A DNA stretch of 64,000 nucleotides, from positions 40,624,001 through 40,688,000 of the forward strand of contig NC_133397.1 in assembly GCF_047511655.1 (NCBI RefSeq). Reading direction: 5' to 3'. Below, piece after piece: positions 1-11,984 of this stretch (positions within the stretch are counted from its first letter, which is position 1; every line of letters starts with the position of its first letter). A program made the translations under genes and the position numbers. Below the pieces are notes generated by a model. That model was not told where the DNA came from and ran no database searches. It saw only the letters and a program-made list of their open reading frames with translations. The DNA is from Castor canadensis. Lineage: Eukaryota; Chordata; Mammalia; Rodentia; Castoridae.

Positions 1-319
1 TAGCCTGTGTCACCCATGCTCTCACATCTTTCCCTCTTACTAGAATCAATCTCCCCCTGAGATGCCATGAGTGAGTGGCCTAGAGCCAAAAAAAAAATAT
101 CACCACCATCAAGTTTAGCCTATGATGTGAGTTGCACTGGCTTCTGCTCAGTTGTGTGACAAGACCACCTTCACACCCAGCCCTATATTTTCAAGCACAG
201 TTACCAGGTTTTACCCTCCTCCTCCCTCCTTCCCTCCCTAAATTCTGTTTTCACAAGCTCCTTTTCCAGTTCCACTTCATTATCTTATCTTATCTTATCT
301 GTTTCAACTTCATCTATTT
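1..319. other. unique non-coding DNA with short TTATC repeat
   Basis: No gene, exon or dispersed repeat recognised. A short pentanucleotide run of TTATC units lies at about 279-300. Confidence 0.5.
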
Positions 320-402
320 CCAACTAGATTGTAAACTCCTTCAGGGCAAGAACTTATTTTTCTTTCTCCTAATATACTTACCAACAGGTTTGAATTAGCT
401 AG
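320..402 (+). repeat. L2 LINE 3'-end fragment
   Basis: The stretch reads like the L2 3' end: a 'gattgtaaactccttcagggcaag' type motif followed by a decayed tail. L2 is an ancient mammalian LINE; this copy is short and very diverged. Confidence 0.5.
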
Positions 403-1999
403 ATGCCATATAAAAACTATTAATTATAAAATAGGCTTCTCTCCAGCATCCCTCACCCCCCACTCCCCAGTCTTTGAAGCTGATCACTTGCCAAGAGGGT
501 CCATCACCTCTTGAAGATGTAGAGCCCAAGCCTGGGATAAGGAACTCAGTCTCACCATTCCCATAGGCCAACTGCTCCAACTGATCGCCACAGGGGACTC
601 CCCAAGGGATTGCAACACTGTACTGGATAAGAGATGGCAAGAGACCATTGCCAAGTCACTAACCAAAAGTGCAAGGGAAGTGCTTGCTGTCACATTTCCC
701 TAACCTGAAATGCCATGGGGTACACATCCAACCCCAACCCTTCTCATATCTGTGCCCTGTCAGGAACACAGAGCATCAGTGAAACTCAAGCCTCCCTCTC
801 TGTTGCAACCCAGTTGCCACCTCAGATTGAGGGTAACAGAAATCACAGGATCAGGTATAGGGAAGAGGGGGCCTGATGGGGCCCAGGATGGCAGGGACAG
901 AGAGAACACAGGAACTCATCCTGGAGAAATGAGAAAACACAGGAAAACAGGACTACAGGAGAGTCAAGTTCCCATACCCTTGCTCCATTGTCCCATTAGA
1001 ACTCATTTACAGAACACAAAATGCAAGAGTTTCAAGATGTCAACTGCAGAGGGCTCAACCTCACATATTGCATTGATAGTGGGAGGCCTGTGTTTCATGG
1101 TCACTCTCTATGGGGCTCTTCAAAGTGTGGAGCCCTGGGTGGCGACATTGGTCACAGGTCCATGAAAGTAGTCCTGCTTGCCAACCTGTTCCCTGAAATC
1201 TTGGCATAACTCTAATGTGGGAAAATACAATGAGTAAAATTCACTTAGGGAATCACAGAGTGACCCTAATGACTATGGCTAAAACCCCTTCTCACATTCA
1301 CTGTTTGTATGTACACAGGAATCGTGACTTTACTCTGTAGGGAATGAGTAAAATGTGCCCAGGAAGTCACTTAGTGAATATTTAACAATCAGACACACAG
1401 CTTTAGTAGAAAATTCTGGATACTTTCTCTTTTCTTTTTAAGCCTGCCTCCCCTCTCCTCACTGAAGTCATTTTCCTTTTTATTTTCTACAAACTCAAGA
1501 AATCTTTAATATTGTTAGACTAGCAATGGTTAGAACAAATTTTACGCAATTCCTATGAAGCCTTGATGAGATAGATGCAGTGTCACACTTTGGTTTTCAA
1601 CCCAGTGTTAACCAATGGAAAGAAGCTAGGTACTATTTTTCTCTCCCTCACATCTTTAATTCATGACTGTAGCTGAATATTTATCCTAAAAAGATTTTCA
1701 AAAGGTTGATTGATCTGACGGGCACTGGCCTGGATCAGATCCCATGATAGTTAGTGCTATTTGTTTTTGTTTTAACACAAGCAAACAGTCCCTTTCCTCA
1801 GTAACTGAAGGCTGGATAGAGTCAAGCTGGCTTCCAGAGCTGGATTTCTGAGCTTGGCTAAGGCAGGGCCTGCTGCCTGTTTGCACTGGTGGTATCTGGG
1901 GAAGAGAACTGGGTGCTTTACTTGACTCAGAATTTCTCTTTCTTCTTTTAAACTTCACCTGCCCTTGGCTTGTTGTGTGTGCCTTATCCAACACCCAGC
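403..1999. other. unique non-coding DNA
   Basis: No repeat family or exon recognised. Open frames here (the longest 151 codons, 710-1165) start in different frames, have no recognisable domain and lack convincing splice or start context, so they are treated as chance. Confidence 0.5.
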
Positions 2000-2222
2000 T
2001 GCTAGGTTAACATCTGTGTGCTGCTAATTAGTTGGGGAGTTTTGCAGCCCAAAGGAATGAGCTGTGCTGCCCAATCAATGCAGCAGAACAAGAGTCAAAG
2101 AATGGAAACGAGCTAATGAGCTTCTGGGGATGCTGGATGGTATTGCATGCTGGTGTCTGAATCCTGGAAATGAGTTTCTCCTTGGTCTCTAGTTCCTACT
2201 CATCTGCAAGCATTTCCCAGGA
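2000..2222. promoter_or_regulatory. candidate conserved non-coding element
   Basis: Repeat-free block with a TAATTAG homeodomain-type core at 2025-2031, a CCAATCAATG motif near 2071 and a second TAATGAGC near 2114. It has no extended reading frame. The call rests only on motif content and absence of repeats; conservation was not tested. Confidence 0.25.
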
Positions 2223-2292
2223 TGGGATAGTTTTGATTTACCTCTTGGTGTCTACTTCATAGTCAGTACTCAGTACACACTTACTGAATCGA
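2223..2292 (+). repeat. possible L2/MIR 3'-tail fragment
   Basis: The text 'agtcagtactcagtacacacttactgaat' resembles the shared L2/MIR 3' tail with its '-tagtaagtgctcaata-' theme. Short and weak. Confidence 0.3.
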
Positions 2293-2925
2293 TTTGGCAC
2301 TAACCTTCCTTCTCTCCATTTTTGGCTCCAAATTTTTCCTCTGGGAATCAATATTAGTGTTGCTGGCCATATCTTTGCTCCGGCTTTTTCTTCTAAGTTT
2401 GGCTACATGGTCTGGTGAAACAATGATAGTATTTTTCTCAACACACACCTTACAGGCCAATGAGATTCCTCTCTAGACTTCCATAACAAAGGTGACTTCA
2501 ATCTAAAGATCCGTGAAGCAATGGCAGGTGATCTCTTTTCCTCACTAGTTCAGAAGAACACTGCTGGGATTCACTGACATTTTATCTGTGGGTTGTTTTT
2601 CTAAACCAAGATGCAGAATTATCTTACAAGTCTGAATCCCCATTAACCCAATATCTCAGTGTCCATTTTCCTTCTCTTTTCATGGAAAACAGTAATAAAT
2701 CTTGCTTTCTAGGGCCTTTACCTCCTCCTTCAGTCCCTCAGCTAATAAAATCAAGGCTGTTCCTAAAATTAGATTAAATAATTTGACTCTCCCCTTTCTA
2801 GAAGTTTTGGAGCTCTCACTGGCCTTTGTTGAAGAAGCAGAAATTATCTCATTTTTTTTCTCCAGTGATCTGTAAATAGCCTTCATCACAAAGCAAAAGC
2901 AAAAATGAGGGTGCTATGTAAGTGG
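2293..2925. other. unique non-coding DNA
   Basis: Nothing recognised. A hydrophobic 60-codon frame at 2294-2476 lies in a T-rich stretch and has no supporting context. Confidence 0.45.
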
Positions 2926-3018
2926 AAGGAAAACTGGGAGTCACCTTCTACTAAGTAGTTGAGTGGTCCCAGACTCTCTTGGAGCCTCATTTTCCTTTCC
3001 AGAGAATACAGGATGAAA
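2926..3018 (+). repeat. MIR SINE fragment
   Basis: Matches the middle of MIR (tRNA-derived ancient SINE): a degenerate 'ctgggagtcacc', then 'gagcctcattttcctttcc' followed by 'agaatacaggatg'. Diverged. Confidence 0.45.
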
Positions 3019-3214
3019 AGTCTATCTTTCAATGTCCTTTTTTGTCTCTAAAAGTCTGGGCATCTTAGAGGGTATTTATAACCCCAATAATCCCGTAGGC
3101 CTTACTTTCAAAATGAGAAAGAAAATCATGTTCCTGGAATTTAAAGACAACACTTTCAGAAAAGGATATCATCTAAAAACCTATCAAGATGAACATCACA
3201 GACTCCACAGTCAT

Positions 3215-3390
3215 CACAATGAGTTTGCCTTCTGGCACTTCCATTCAACAGCTGTGTAAGCTTTCAGTGTCTCGACCTGCCATGTTCTTGTAGGTAAGAG
3301 GGAGATAAATAATACCTACCCCATAGGGTAGGGCAAGGAGTAGCAGAAATGAATTATGGAAAGGGCTTGCTCAAATGGTTTAGTCATTAT
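3215..3390 (+). repeat. MIR SINE
   Basis: Runs from an 'acagctgtgtaagctt' core through 'gggagataaataatacctaccccatagggta' to 'gaattatggaaagggcttgctcaaatgg', the MIR order core, AT-rich middle and tail. Ancient and non-functional. Confidence 0.6.
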
Positions 3391-4640
3391 TAATAGTGAT
3401 GAAGAATTAATAATAAATAAGAGAAGTGACCCTGTGTCCCTAAACTAGTGAAGCAACTGTTGCCTCAAGGCTTCACATGCCTTGCTGGATTTCTCTTGGA
3501 TTTCCACCTGAGCAAAGGTAAAGTGGGAAAATGCTCTTGTGTTTCAGTCACTGAATGCAGTGGTATATTTCTTTGAAATGTCTCAAATTGTACTTTAATG
3601 CAGACAGAGAAGAAAAGAACTTAAACTAATAGAATTAAAAAATTCTTGAACTTAAAAAGAGAGACAGAGTGATTCAGGGCCCTTTATGGATGACATGGGT
3701 GGGTGACTTTGGACTCTCACCTTTGATTGGAATTGATGCTAAGGCTCTAGCTGATGGGAAACAGAGTGATTGACAAGCAGAGGGGAGGGAGGGGGGATTG
3801 TCATAGGCACCATATGGCCTGAAACAGCCCAGCTCAGTAATGCTTGTGGGACTGAAAGTATCTATTCTTCTGTCATCCCCACCCCCTCTCCAATCCCTGG
3901 AAATCAGATGGGGTCATAAATCCAGAGGGCCAAGGCAGATGACAGACAGTGACTCATCTTGAGTGGGGATGATGCCCCTGGTGAAACAACAGTCCTTGTT
4001 TTTACTCTAGACATTCAGATCTGTGCTGAGATGAAGCTCATCTACTCCCTTAGGACAGGGAACAGCTGTAAAGGCCCAAAGAACTGTGTATTCAAGTTCA
4101 GATATGACCTAGCTCCTGAAAAAAGCTGTGTAGTGTCCACTGTAGCCATCAGAGGATCCCTCAGAGGGTTTGCTTATATTACCACTGAATCAATGGCAGA
4201 TCCAACCTGGACCCCAGTCAGGCAGGAATGGATCAACACAAAAGTGTTGTGAAATGTCAACATTTTACAAATTTGTGAAATGTCTTAGTCTGAAAGTAGC
4301 TCAAGCAAGCCTTGGAATAGGCTTGGGTGCAGCAAGAGGCCATTTGAATTGGCAAAAGATGAGAGAGAGAGAGAGAGAGATGCAAATCCTACTTTGTTGG
4401 AGGGAAGACACAGTAGAACAGGAAGTGTGCATGCAGATCAGTGAGGCCTGAATTAATGGCTTCACTGCATTTATCAGAAGGGATTTCAATTAACCTGATG
4501 AAGACCAAGGCACTAACAATAGGAAGAAGAGTGGATTTAGGATTAACCTCCCATTGTTTCCTACAGCAATTTATAACAGAAATGTTGCAGAGAAGAGCCT
4601 GGATGGAAATTAACCCCCAAATTATTAGAATCGGGGTCCT
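3391..4640. other. unique non-coding DNA with (GA)n tract
   Basis: No exon recognised. A (GA)10 microsatellite lies at 4361-4380. A 97-codon open frame at 3959-4252 has no recognisable domain. Confidence 0.45.
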
Positions 4641-4838
4641 TCTTTTTTAGAACCCTAAAGGTTCCCTAACTTGCTAAACATTTGAATCATTGGGGGGTGC
4701 CTTTAAGACTTCCAAAGCCCAGGCCACAGCCCAGACCAATTATATCACAATTTCTAGGGGTGGTTCACAGGCAAGAGAATCTTTCAAAGCTCTCCATTTG
4801 TTACAATATGCAGACAAGTTTGGGGATCACTGCCAATG
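4641..4838 (+). mobile_element. MER5-like hAT DNA-transposon fossil
   Basis: Resembles the MER5A-type non-autonomous hAT element: 'gctaaacatttgaatcattggggg', then a 'caaagcccaggccacagcccagacc' section, then 'gcagacaagtttggggatcactgcc', the inverted counterpart of the 5' end. It has no coding capacity. Confidence 0.5.
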
Positions 4839-4933
4839 GAAAATATACACAGTGGAGACAGGTTAGGAAATGATATGTTAGGTTTTGCTCTAAAGGGGAA
4901 TAAATATAGTCATTAAGGAATGGCAAGAACCTA

Positions 4934-5069
4934 AGTATGGTGGCATATGCCTGTAATTCCAGCACTGGGGAGGCTAAAGCAGGAGTTCCAGGTCAGCCTG
5001 AGCTACATAGTGAGACTGTGTCCCCTAAACAAAAACAAGAAACAAACAACGAAGAGGAAAGAAAAAAGA
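4934..5069 (+). repeat. B1-like SINE (7SL-derived) with TSDs
   Basis: Monomeric 7SL-derived SINE with box A/B region 'ggtggcatatgcctgtaattccagcactgg', body 'cagcctgagctacatagtgagac' and an A-rich tail. It is flanked by a 15-bp duplication, 'aatggcaagaaccta' at 4919-4933 and a one-mismatch copy at 5070-5084, which fixes the insertion boundaries. Confidence 0.85.
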
Positions 5070-5309
5070 AATGGCAAGAAACTAACCTGACTTAAAACAG
5101 AACGGGATGTTTGTCTACTGTTTTCTTTATTTGAATTTTAAAAAGTGTTTATTAGTGTTAAAGAAAAATGGATTGAAGAAACGGGGCCAACTTTTTTTTT
5201 TTAAGCAGTAAAAATTTAATTCAAGTAATTATTGAGGGAGGACTTTGAACTTGGTGTCTGGGAGTGGGTAAAAGCTAAGGGAGTTCACTGCTATTATGGA
5301 TACAGCAAT

Positions 5310-5515
5310 TTATATTTTTTGCTTCATAGAATGTTCACATCCATGACCTAATTTTAACTTGCATCTCTGTGCAGTAGGCAGAAAAAGGATTATTTTTCTC
5401 TCCTTCTTCCACAGATGGGAAAACAGATAAAGAGTCTCACGATTTACTCAGCATTACAGAGCAGAGCTAGTGGCAGGAACAGGAGCAGAATTTGGTTCTT
5501 CAGGCATCCCAGTTG
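5310..5515 (-). repeat. MIR SINE
   Basis: On the minus strand this reads as MIR. The plus-strand text shows the inverted landmarks: 'atgttcacatccatgacctaattttaac', 'cacagatgggaaaacagataaagag' and 'cagcattacagagcagagctagtggcagga'. Confidence 0.6.
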
Positions 5516-6419
5516 GATGTCCTTCCTCCACACTGAGTGGCCTTGTTATCCTTGAAGAGCTCTGTAAGAGAGGGGAAAGTTACAGTGATAACTAAAACAG
5601 GAAAACATGACACTTTTGAGCTGAACAAAAGAGTTCTGCTATTAGGGGAAAAAAAATCTAGAACAGATGCCAAGAGACACATCAAGGTGGTGGCCAAGTG
5701 CTGGACACCCTGCCCTTGAGGGATGCTTCATAAATATTGGATGATGTTAAGACATTGAATTTGCCTCCAAATTACACTGGAGTGGTGGGCAGAGATAAGG
5801 TCAGTGAGGAACAAGAAATTATTTTTAGATAAAAATTCTTCCGTCTTTCCTTCCTTCCTTCCTTCCTTCCTTCCAGTTCTTGTGCTTTTGCCTAGAATTT
5901 GAGGGCCCCTCTTCAGTTAAGTGGGCTGTTAGAGTGACAATGAGCTGTTGTTGGCCTGGGTTCTTTCTGAAAGAAACAAATGCACTGGAAGTGGCATCAC
6001 CACAATAGGAAGAAAAGGCAAGCTGTAGGCCCTAAGACAAGGATGCAGTAGGCTTTAAGGAAGTACTAGAATTAGGAACCGGCCAAGTGTCAAAAGCTCA
6101 GTGTCATGTGCTCTTCCCATCTTTCATTTGCTTCTCTCCATGTATTTGTGTTCCCCTTTTCTCTGCTGTTGTGTCTCACATGTGAGGTCAAAAGCAAACA
6201 TCAGCATCTCCCAAGTTCACATTTTAGCTCTATGGACCAGGTCTACTCATCCTCCTTTTCAAACACAAACTCCTATGGAAGGAATTCTTTGGGCTCAAAT
6301 TAGGTTTGAAAGCCATCTTTGATCCAATCAACTGTGACCAGAGTGTGACACATTAGGTGTAAACAGCTATTGGGAAGCACTCCAGAGATGGCAATAAGGC
6401 GCTTAGAGACAGAGGTCAT
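5516..6419. other. unique non-coding DNA with (TTCC)n
   Basis: No exon or repeat family recognised apart from a (TTCC)n microsatellite at about 5846-5874. An overlapping antisense pair of ~60-codon frames at 5500-5719 is without support. Confidence 0.45.
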
Positions 6420-7155
6420 TTAAGCTGAGCATTAATTATCTCATGTCTGCTAGGATGGCTATCAGAAAAATGGAAAATAACAAAAATGTTGGCAAGGAAA
6501 TGGAGAATGGAACCCTTATGTAAAAAAAATGGCACTATATATTTGAATTTAAAATGGCATGGCCATGGTGGAAAACTGTGGTGGTTCCTCAATAAATTAA
6601 ACACAGAACCTCCCTATGTCCCAACATACTTACTCCTGGGTATGTACCCAAAAGTATTGAAAAATAGGTGTTTAAGCAAAAGCTTGTATACAAATGTCAA
6701 TAGCTACATTATTCACAATAGCCCAAAGTGGTAACAACCTAAATTTCCATCAATTGAATAAACAGAATGTGATACAGTCATTCAATAGAACATTATTTAA
6801 TCATAAAAAAAGAATGAAGCACCAATACATGCTAAAACATAGATGAACCTTGAAAACATGCTAAGTGAAAGAAGTAAAATACAAAAATCTACATGTTACA
6901 GAACTCCATGATATGAAACATCTAGAATCAGGAAATCCATAAGGACAGGAGATTAGTAATTGCTAGAGGATGGGAGGACGGAGGGCTAGAGAAAGACTGT
7001 TAATAGGTACAGGGTATCTATTTGGGGTGATAAAGAATGTTCTGGAACTAAAAAGCAGTGATGGTTGGCATTTGGAAGGAACTCAATGTCACTAGGTTGT
7101 ACACCTTAAACTGGTTAAAATGATAAACGTGTGCTTTACCACAATTTAAAAAAAT
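6420..7155 (+). mobile_element. ancient LINE-1 3' end (decayed ORF2 plus 3' UTR)
   Basis: This is the 3' end of an old L1. A decayed ORF2 C-terminal reading frame (about 6486-6734) retains the family signature around 'YLLLGMYPK' and '-NVNSYIIHNSPKW'. Downstream lie the typical 'tagatgaaccttgaaaacatgc', 'gctagaggatggg' and 'gtacaccttaaactgg' landmarks and a terminal A-rich stretch. ORF2 encodes endonuclease and reverse transcriptase in intact copies; here only the non-enzymatic C-terminal part survives and it is broken. Many substitutions mark it as an insertion older than the rodent radiation. Confidence 0.85.
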
Positions 7156-7224
7156 ATCCGGCACATATAAATGCTCTGAGAAAATCTATCGCACTCACTA
7201 CCTGGAGGCACCTACTTGGAACTT

Positions 7225-7905
7225 GGGAGTGATAATATATTAACTCATTCATTCATCTGGCAGACATAAATGAGCATTTATTATATGCCAAGCTGTACAG
7301 GCATCCAGCATATGGAGAATGAAGGGGCTAGTACCTGAACTCTGTGAGCTGATAGATCAGTGGACGGAAAAATAGGTGATTCCTTCTTTCCTTTTTCTGT
7401 TTTCAGAGTCTTGGTGTGTAGCTCAGGCTAGCTTTGAACTCTCGATCCTCCTGCCTCAGCCTCCCAAGTGCTGCCATTACAGGCACAAACCACCATGCAT
7501 GGCAAAATAGGTGGTTTCAATACAATGTAATAAATGCTAAGATTCAGACCTGTATGGGTGTTTGGGGAATTCAGGTGAGACCTGATCATGGAAGACTTAG
7601 AGAATGAGGCAACCCCCGAGCTTATCTCTAAAACATGAGTAGGAGTTCTTTCAGTGAGCTGGCAAGGCGGGAAGAAGAACCCTTCAGGCAGAGCAAAGAA
7701 TTGCACAAAGCGATGAGAGAAGAGGTGGCCCTCAGAGGAGAGTGGTCACATTGTGTGGCTAAGCCAGACAATGGAGGCCTTGTCAGAGAACAGAGTGTGT
7801 CACAGGGGTCAAGGGAAGGGGAAAATTCAAAGAGAAGGGAGGTCAATCCTTGGCAAGGTCAGCTAGACAGGGGCTGGAAGCGACTGTGGACCAGAAGATG
7901 AGAGG
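7225..7905 (-). mobile_element. L2 LINE 3' end, interrupted by a B1
   Basis: Reads as L2 on the minus strand. The plus strand shows 'ttcattcatctggcagac', 'gagcatttattatatgccaagctg' (tail), and beyond the SINE 'gaacccttcaggcagagcaaagaattgcac', the inverse of the L2 segment near its ORF end. The two parts are split by the B1 at 7381-7503. Confidence 0.6.
7381..7503 (-). repeat. B1-like SINE inserted in L2
   Basis: Inverted B1: 'tgtgtagctcaggctagctttgaact', 'cctcagcctcccaagtgctg', 'ccattacaggcacaaaccaccatgc'. Flanking duplication 'aaaataggtgat' (7369-7380) and 'aaaataggtggt' (7504-7515) shows it interrupted the older L2. Confidence 0.85.
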
Positions 7906-10004
7906 GTCACTCTTAGCCTTTGCACGTGGTATGGTCATAACAGGCCAGGACCCCACCAAGCATACTTTAGCTTGAGTTTGGTTAGAAAGGAGAAGAGGCA
8001 CAGCACAGTAGAGGGGGAACATTTGTGAACTCAGATGAAAACAGAATGAGATAGAGATGGAAGGAAAAAGGGACAGAGAGAGAGAGAGAGGGAAGAAGGA
8101 GGTGCTGAGGCTTCAGAGCTTCAAGGATACTATCTTGGACAGATAAAAAAGGTAAGGAGGTACCACTGCCTTTTAGATTGGGGGTGGGGATGATGACCAG
8201 GAGGAAGCCACATTTCTTGGTGGGGTGCAGGAGTGGGTACCCAGGAGGAGGGAATTCCTATCTGATGATCCTGATTTTCTCAGCTGCCAGGGAAGCTAGG
8301 AAGGGTTTCCAGGCTGCTCGAAGCCTGCTGAGGCTGCAGATGACTTTGTAGTAGCGCCAATCTGCGTGGGCTGTGATTTTTCTCCAGCAGAGCTCACCAG
8401 CCCAGGAGCCCAGATGTTGGGGTAAAGGAAGAGAGGCCTGACACAGCTCAGACAGGGGCAGGCTGGGGCGGGGGAAGGGGGTTTAGGCCAAGGTGCTCTT
8501 GAAGCCTAGGCTAAGCAGGGAAGGATGTGCAGGATGTAGGGAGGTGGAAGGGGGTTCGGTACAGTGACAGAAAGTGGCAAGGGAAAGAGACTAGGGTTTG
8601 AGGAGGTGGAGATCTAGCACACTGGGAGTTGTAGTGGGAGGGCTAGAAGGTGAGAAGCTCTGCTCAGAGTGGGCTGGGGAACAATTCCAGGCAATATGTA
8701 ATCAGGTGCTAAATAGGATGGTTTGAAACTTAAGTGGGCATAAGTGCTGGGGAGGAGGGGGCCCTTGGGGACAAGGACGGGATCTGAGTGTGGATTGAGA
8801 ATAAATCTAGTGCAAATTGCTACACTAACATTGACAGCAGCCCCAACAGGAAATTCAAGGTGACAATGTTACACATGGTACCTAAAAACCCTGGGTGGGT
8901 CAGACCTTTCAGAGGACATGGTTTCTTTGGTCTCAATAAAGTCAAAAGGTGAACAATAGGAGAGAATATTAAGGTTCTCCTGGTCCTGCCTGGGATGTTC
9001 TTGCTTTGTGTGGTGCCTGTAACGATGCTTATCATCCTGCTTGTTCACCTCATTCACTCGCTGCTTCAAGGCCCCTTCCACCACACCCCGTTCAGCTGCT
9101 CTTGAAGTTTCAAGCCATGGATTCTTGTGGCTGTTTTGGAGGGGGTGGGGAGGAGAGAGAGAAAATCATCAAAGTGGTCCTTGGTGAAGACATGGTTTGT
9201 AGAATTTGCTCTGGTCCACATGAGCCCAAGGTCAGAGAGTTTAAGCCACTGGTCTGAAGTAGAGCAGATTTGAGCAGCAGAGCCTGGACTAAAAGTGGGG
9301 TCCACAGGTCAGTCCTCATCTCGATACAATTCAGATGGAACCAGCTGATTTCTTTCTCTGCCTACTTCCTGGTCATCTAAAACCTAAGCCTCTGTTTCTT
9401 TCACCTCCTAAGCTCCAGGCTGGAATCAAGTGTAAACATCTGTGGGTTTTGCCTGTCCAGCACCCACCCATCCTATTTCTTTAATCCCAGCACCCACTTG
9501 GGTTCTGGTGAAGCCTCCCAATCTGGTGACTCCATTCAGTAATAACAGTGGCCCTTAGGTGGCCTGTTTGCTGCTCTCACTGAAATTTAACTTCTGAGGT
9601 GAGGATCTGGAGCCGTTTGTTCTAGGAATGGGAGTGTACCTGAAAGACAACTCCTGGCACCATCCGAGTGCATCCTTTCAGAGCCCTGTTTGAAGGCTTT
9701 TCCTCTTGTCTGTGAGGTACTGTTTATTCTTCCAGAAAAATCCTCATTGGTAACTTTGAACAGGGTATACTACCTGATGCCCAAATCTCTGGAGGCCCAA
9801 TGATGAACACATCACACCAAGTCAGGCTCTGGGAGCAGAACATCTGTCTGTCAGCAATTCTCATCAGCATCACCCCCAGAGCCACTATTTTGGTCCAAGT
9901 CTTTGACCAAGACTATGGCAGTGGACTTCTCTCTGGAGGTCCTGCTTCCAACTGTGTCCCTGAAGTCTATTCCCCACCCAGCACCAAGGGTCTCGTTATC
10001 ACCT
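7906..10004. other. unique non-coding DNA, G-rich in part
   Basis: No exon or clear repeat. 7930-8800 is purine-rich with a (GA)n tract near 8075-8090. The stretch 9420-9900 may contain old unclassified repeat sequence. Confidence 0.4.
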
Positions 10005-10321
10005 AGGTTGGACCATGTCACTGCTTGGCTCACACCCTCTGCCCACCTCCCTCAGAATAAAGCCAAAGCCGTTACTGTGATAGTCACTTCTCCTGTGTGT
10101 GTCCCCACTTGGCCCCCTGACCCAGCCACACACACAGGCTTGCACTCTCCCGACACCCCAGTCACCGTCACACTACCAGGCTTCTGCCCAGGCTTTTCCT
10201 TCAATAGGAAGTGAGCTCCATGAGGCAGGGATTCTGCCCAGTTTGTTCATTGCTGTATCCCAGGAGGTGCATGGCAAAAAGCAGGTGTTCGATTAGGATT
10301 TGATGAATGAATGAATGAACA
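10005..10321 (+). mobile_element. L2 LINE 3' end
   Basis: Shows L2 landmarks in order: 'gaccatgtcactgcttggctcacaccctc', 'cagaataaagccaaagcc', 'ttggccccctgacc', then 'gtgagctccatgaggcagggattctg', 'ttcattgctgtatccc' and the terminal TGAATGAATGAA tail. The short 65-103-codon frames crossing it are translations of this repeat and not genes. Confidence 0.8.
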
Positions 10322-10574
10322 ACCAAATATGAGCTGGACAGTTGGTGTTTTATCTTCCCTTCTTATCACTGCCACTCCTCACATACACATCCTCTGTCAG
10401 CCTGGGAGTGTTGGGTGGATGCTCTGAACACTTGAGGTAGGTAGACCTACCTTGTTTGGGTTTTGGATTCTTTGTTTGTTTCGATTTTTTTATTGCAATC
10501 ATGAGAACCAGATTCACTTTAAAATATTTGTTTTTAGAAGTGAAACTCATAGGTATTGAGATATATACAAAAAT

Positions 10575-10650
10575 GGGGCTAGGGATGTAGCTCAACGGTA
10601 GAGCTGGCATATCTGGGCCCTGGGTTCCATCCCCAATGCTGCAAAAAAAT
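10575..10650 (+). repeat. ID SINE (tRNA-derived)
   Basis: Classic ID element: 'ggggctagggatgtagctca' (box A) through 'gggttccatccccaatgctgc' (box B) and an A/T-rich tail. It derives from a tRNA but is a retroposon, not a tRNA gene. Confidence 0.85.
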
Positions 10651-11539
10651 TATATATAACATATGTAAAAATAATTATAATTTTGAAAATCAGAGAGAAA
10701 AAAATGAATAAACACATAAATATGTCTTCCCAAAGTGAGGAAAACCCAAAGGTTTTATGGGTCTCTGGGCTCTTGGGGGAGCAAGGCAGGCAGGGAGAGT
10801 TTTGTTTTGAAAAAAGATCTTTGGACATGCACTATGCAAATCCTCCAGAACCCTTATTCAGAAATGTTTCACTTTACTTCAGTACTGCCTTGCCTTAGAG
10901 ATTTCTACAGGCTTGCTATTAAATGTCCTTTAAGATGTTTGCTTCCTGGAAGAAGCCTGTTACCAGTTATGAAATCAGAAAGCCAGTATATTTTCATTAG
11001 AGGCTCAACTTAGTTTGGGGCCTGAGGGAAGGATCTGAAGGACAGCCTGTCCCAGCTGCAAACTTATTTGAAGGCATCAGTCCCACTGCTGTACAATACC
11101 AGCAGCCTTTGGGCTCCTCTACCTGGTGTTCCTCAAGTAGAAGGATGTGAGCTGAAATGCCAGAGACCTCTCTGACACAGGTTCTGCTCACTGGTCCAGA
11201 ACCCCTACACTCGCACAGAGGTTCCCCTAGGCTCAGAGACCTCTGTCTTCCTGGCCTCTATTGCAGGGAGTGACTTAGACACTGGCTAACCAAGTTTATC
11301 CTCAGTGTTCCTCCTATTTATCTGCCCTTCACCTTCCATACATCCTTCCCTACTGAACACCACTCCCATGCTAGGTTTGGTTACCAAAAATTTACACTTT
11401 GGACTTAATTCCAACACCTATGCTTCCTCTTTTCTAGAGAGGATTATGGTTTGGCCACTTTCTCAGTTTAGGCCTTGCGATCTGGAAAGAAGGAGCAAGA
11501 TGAGCAAGAGGACCTTCCTTAAATCTCTGAAATAGTATC
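10651..11539. other. unique non-coding DNA
   Basis: Nothing recognised. Short frames on both strands (up to 92 codons) are overlapping and unsupported. Confidence 0.45.
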
Positions 11540-11695
11540 ATGGCACCAACTATCATTTACTGCGCACTTACTGTGTTCTTTAACTTGCACCAGGCCCTTT
11601 AAACTCATTGTCTAAATAATGAGCTCAGATTCAATTACTAAATACTTATTAAATAGTTAGCCCTGGGCCTGGCACATAGTAAATACTCAATTCAA
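11540..11695. repeat. MIR/L2 fragments
   Basis: Contains an inverted MIR-like start ('tttactgcgcacttactgtgttc', 'ccaggccctttaaactcat') and a forward L2/MIR tail ('ggcctggcacatagtaaatactcaa') just before a B1 insertion. Confidence 0.45.
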
Positions 11696-11831
11696 GCTAC
11701 ACCTGTAATCCCAGTCCTCAGGAGGCTGAAACAGGTTGCTCTTGAGTTCAGGGTCAGCTTCAGCTACATAGTGAGACCCTGTGCAAAAAAAAAAAAAAAA
11801 TCCAGAAAACAAAATAAACAAACAAAGAGCC
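11696..11831 (+). repeat. B1-like SINE with TSDs
   Basis: 7SL-derived monomer, 'acctgtaatcccagtcctcaggaggctga' to 'gctacatagtgagaccctgtgc', then a poly-A tail. An 8-bp duplication CAATTCAA lies at 11688-11695 and 11832-11839. Confidence 0.8.
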
Positions 11832-11850
11832 CAATTCAAAGTAGTTATGA

Positions 11851-11984
11851 CTTAGGCAAGGTGGCACTTGCCTATACTCTCAGCTACTGGAAACACTGAC
11901 TTGAGTTTAGGAGTTTAGGATCAGCCTGGACAACAGAGTGAGAAACCATCTCTTTAAAAAAAAATAAATAAAAGTAGAAATTAT
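11851..11984 (+). repeat. 7SL-derived SINE monomer
   Basis: 'ggcaaggtggcacttgcctata', 'cagctactggaaacactgacttgag', 'gatcagcctggacaacagagtgag' and an A-rich tail. Diverged B1/Alu-like monomer directly downstream of another. Confidence 0.7.

Noticed and set aside
10575-10650. tRNA-like box A and box B
   Set aside because: This is an ID retroposon with an A-rich tail; the cloverleaf is not kept. The same applies to the other ID copies.
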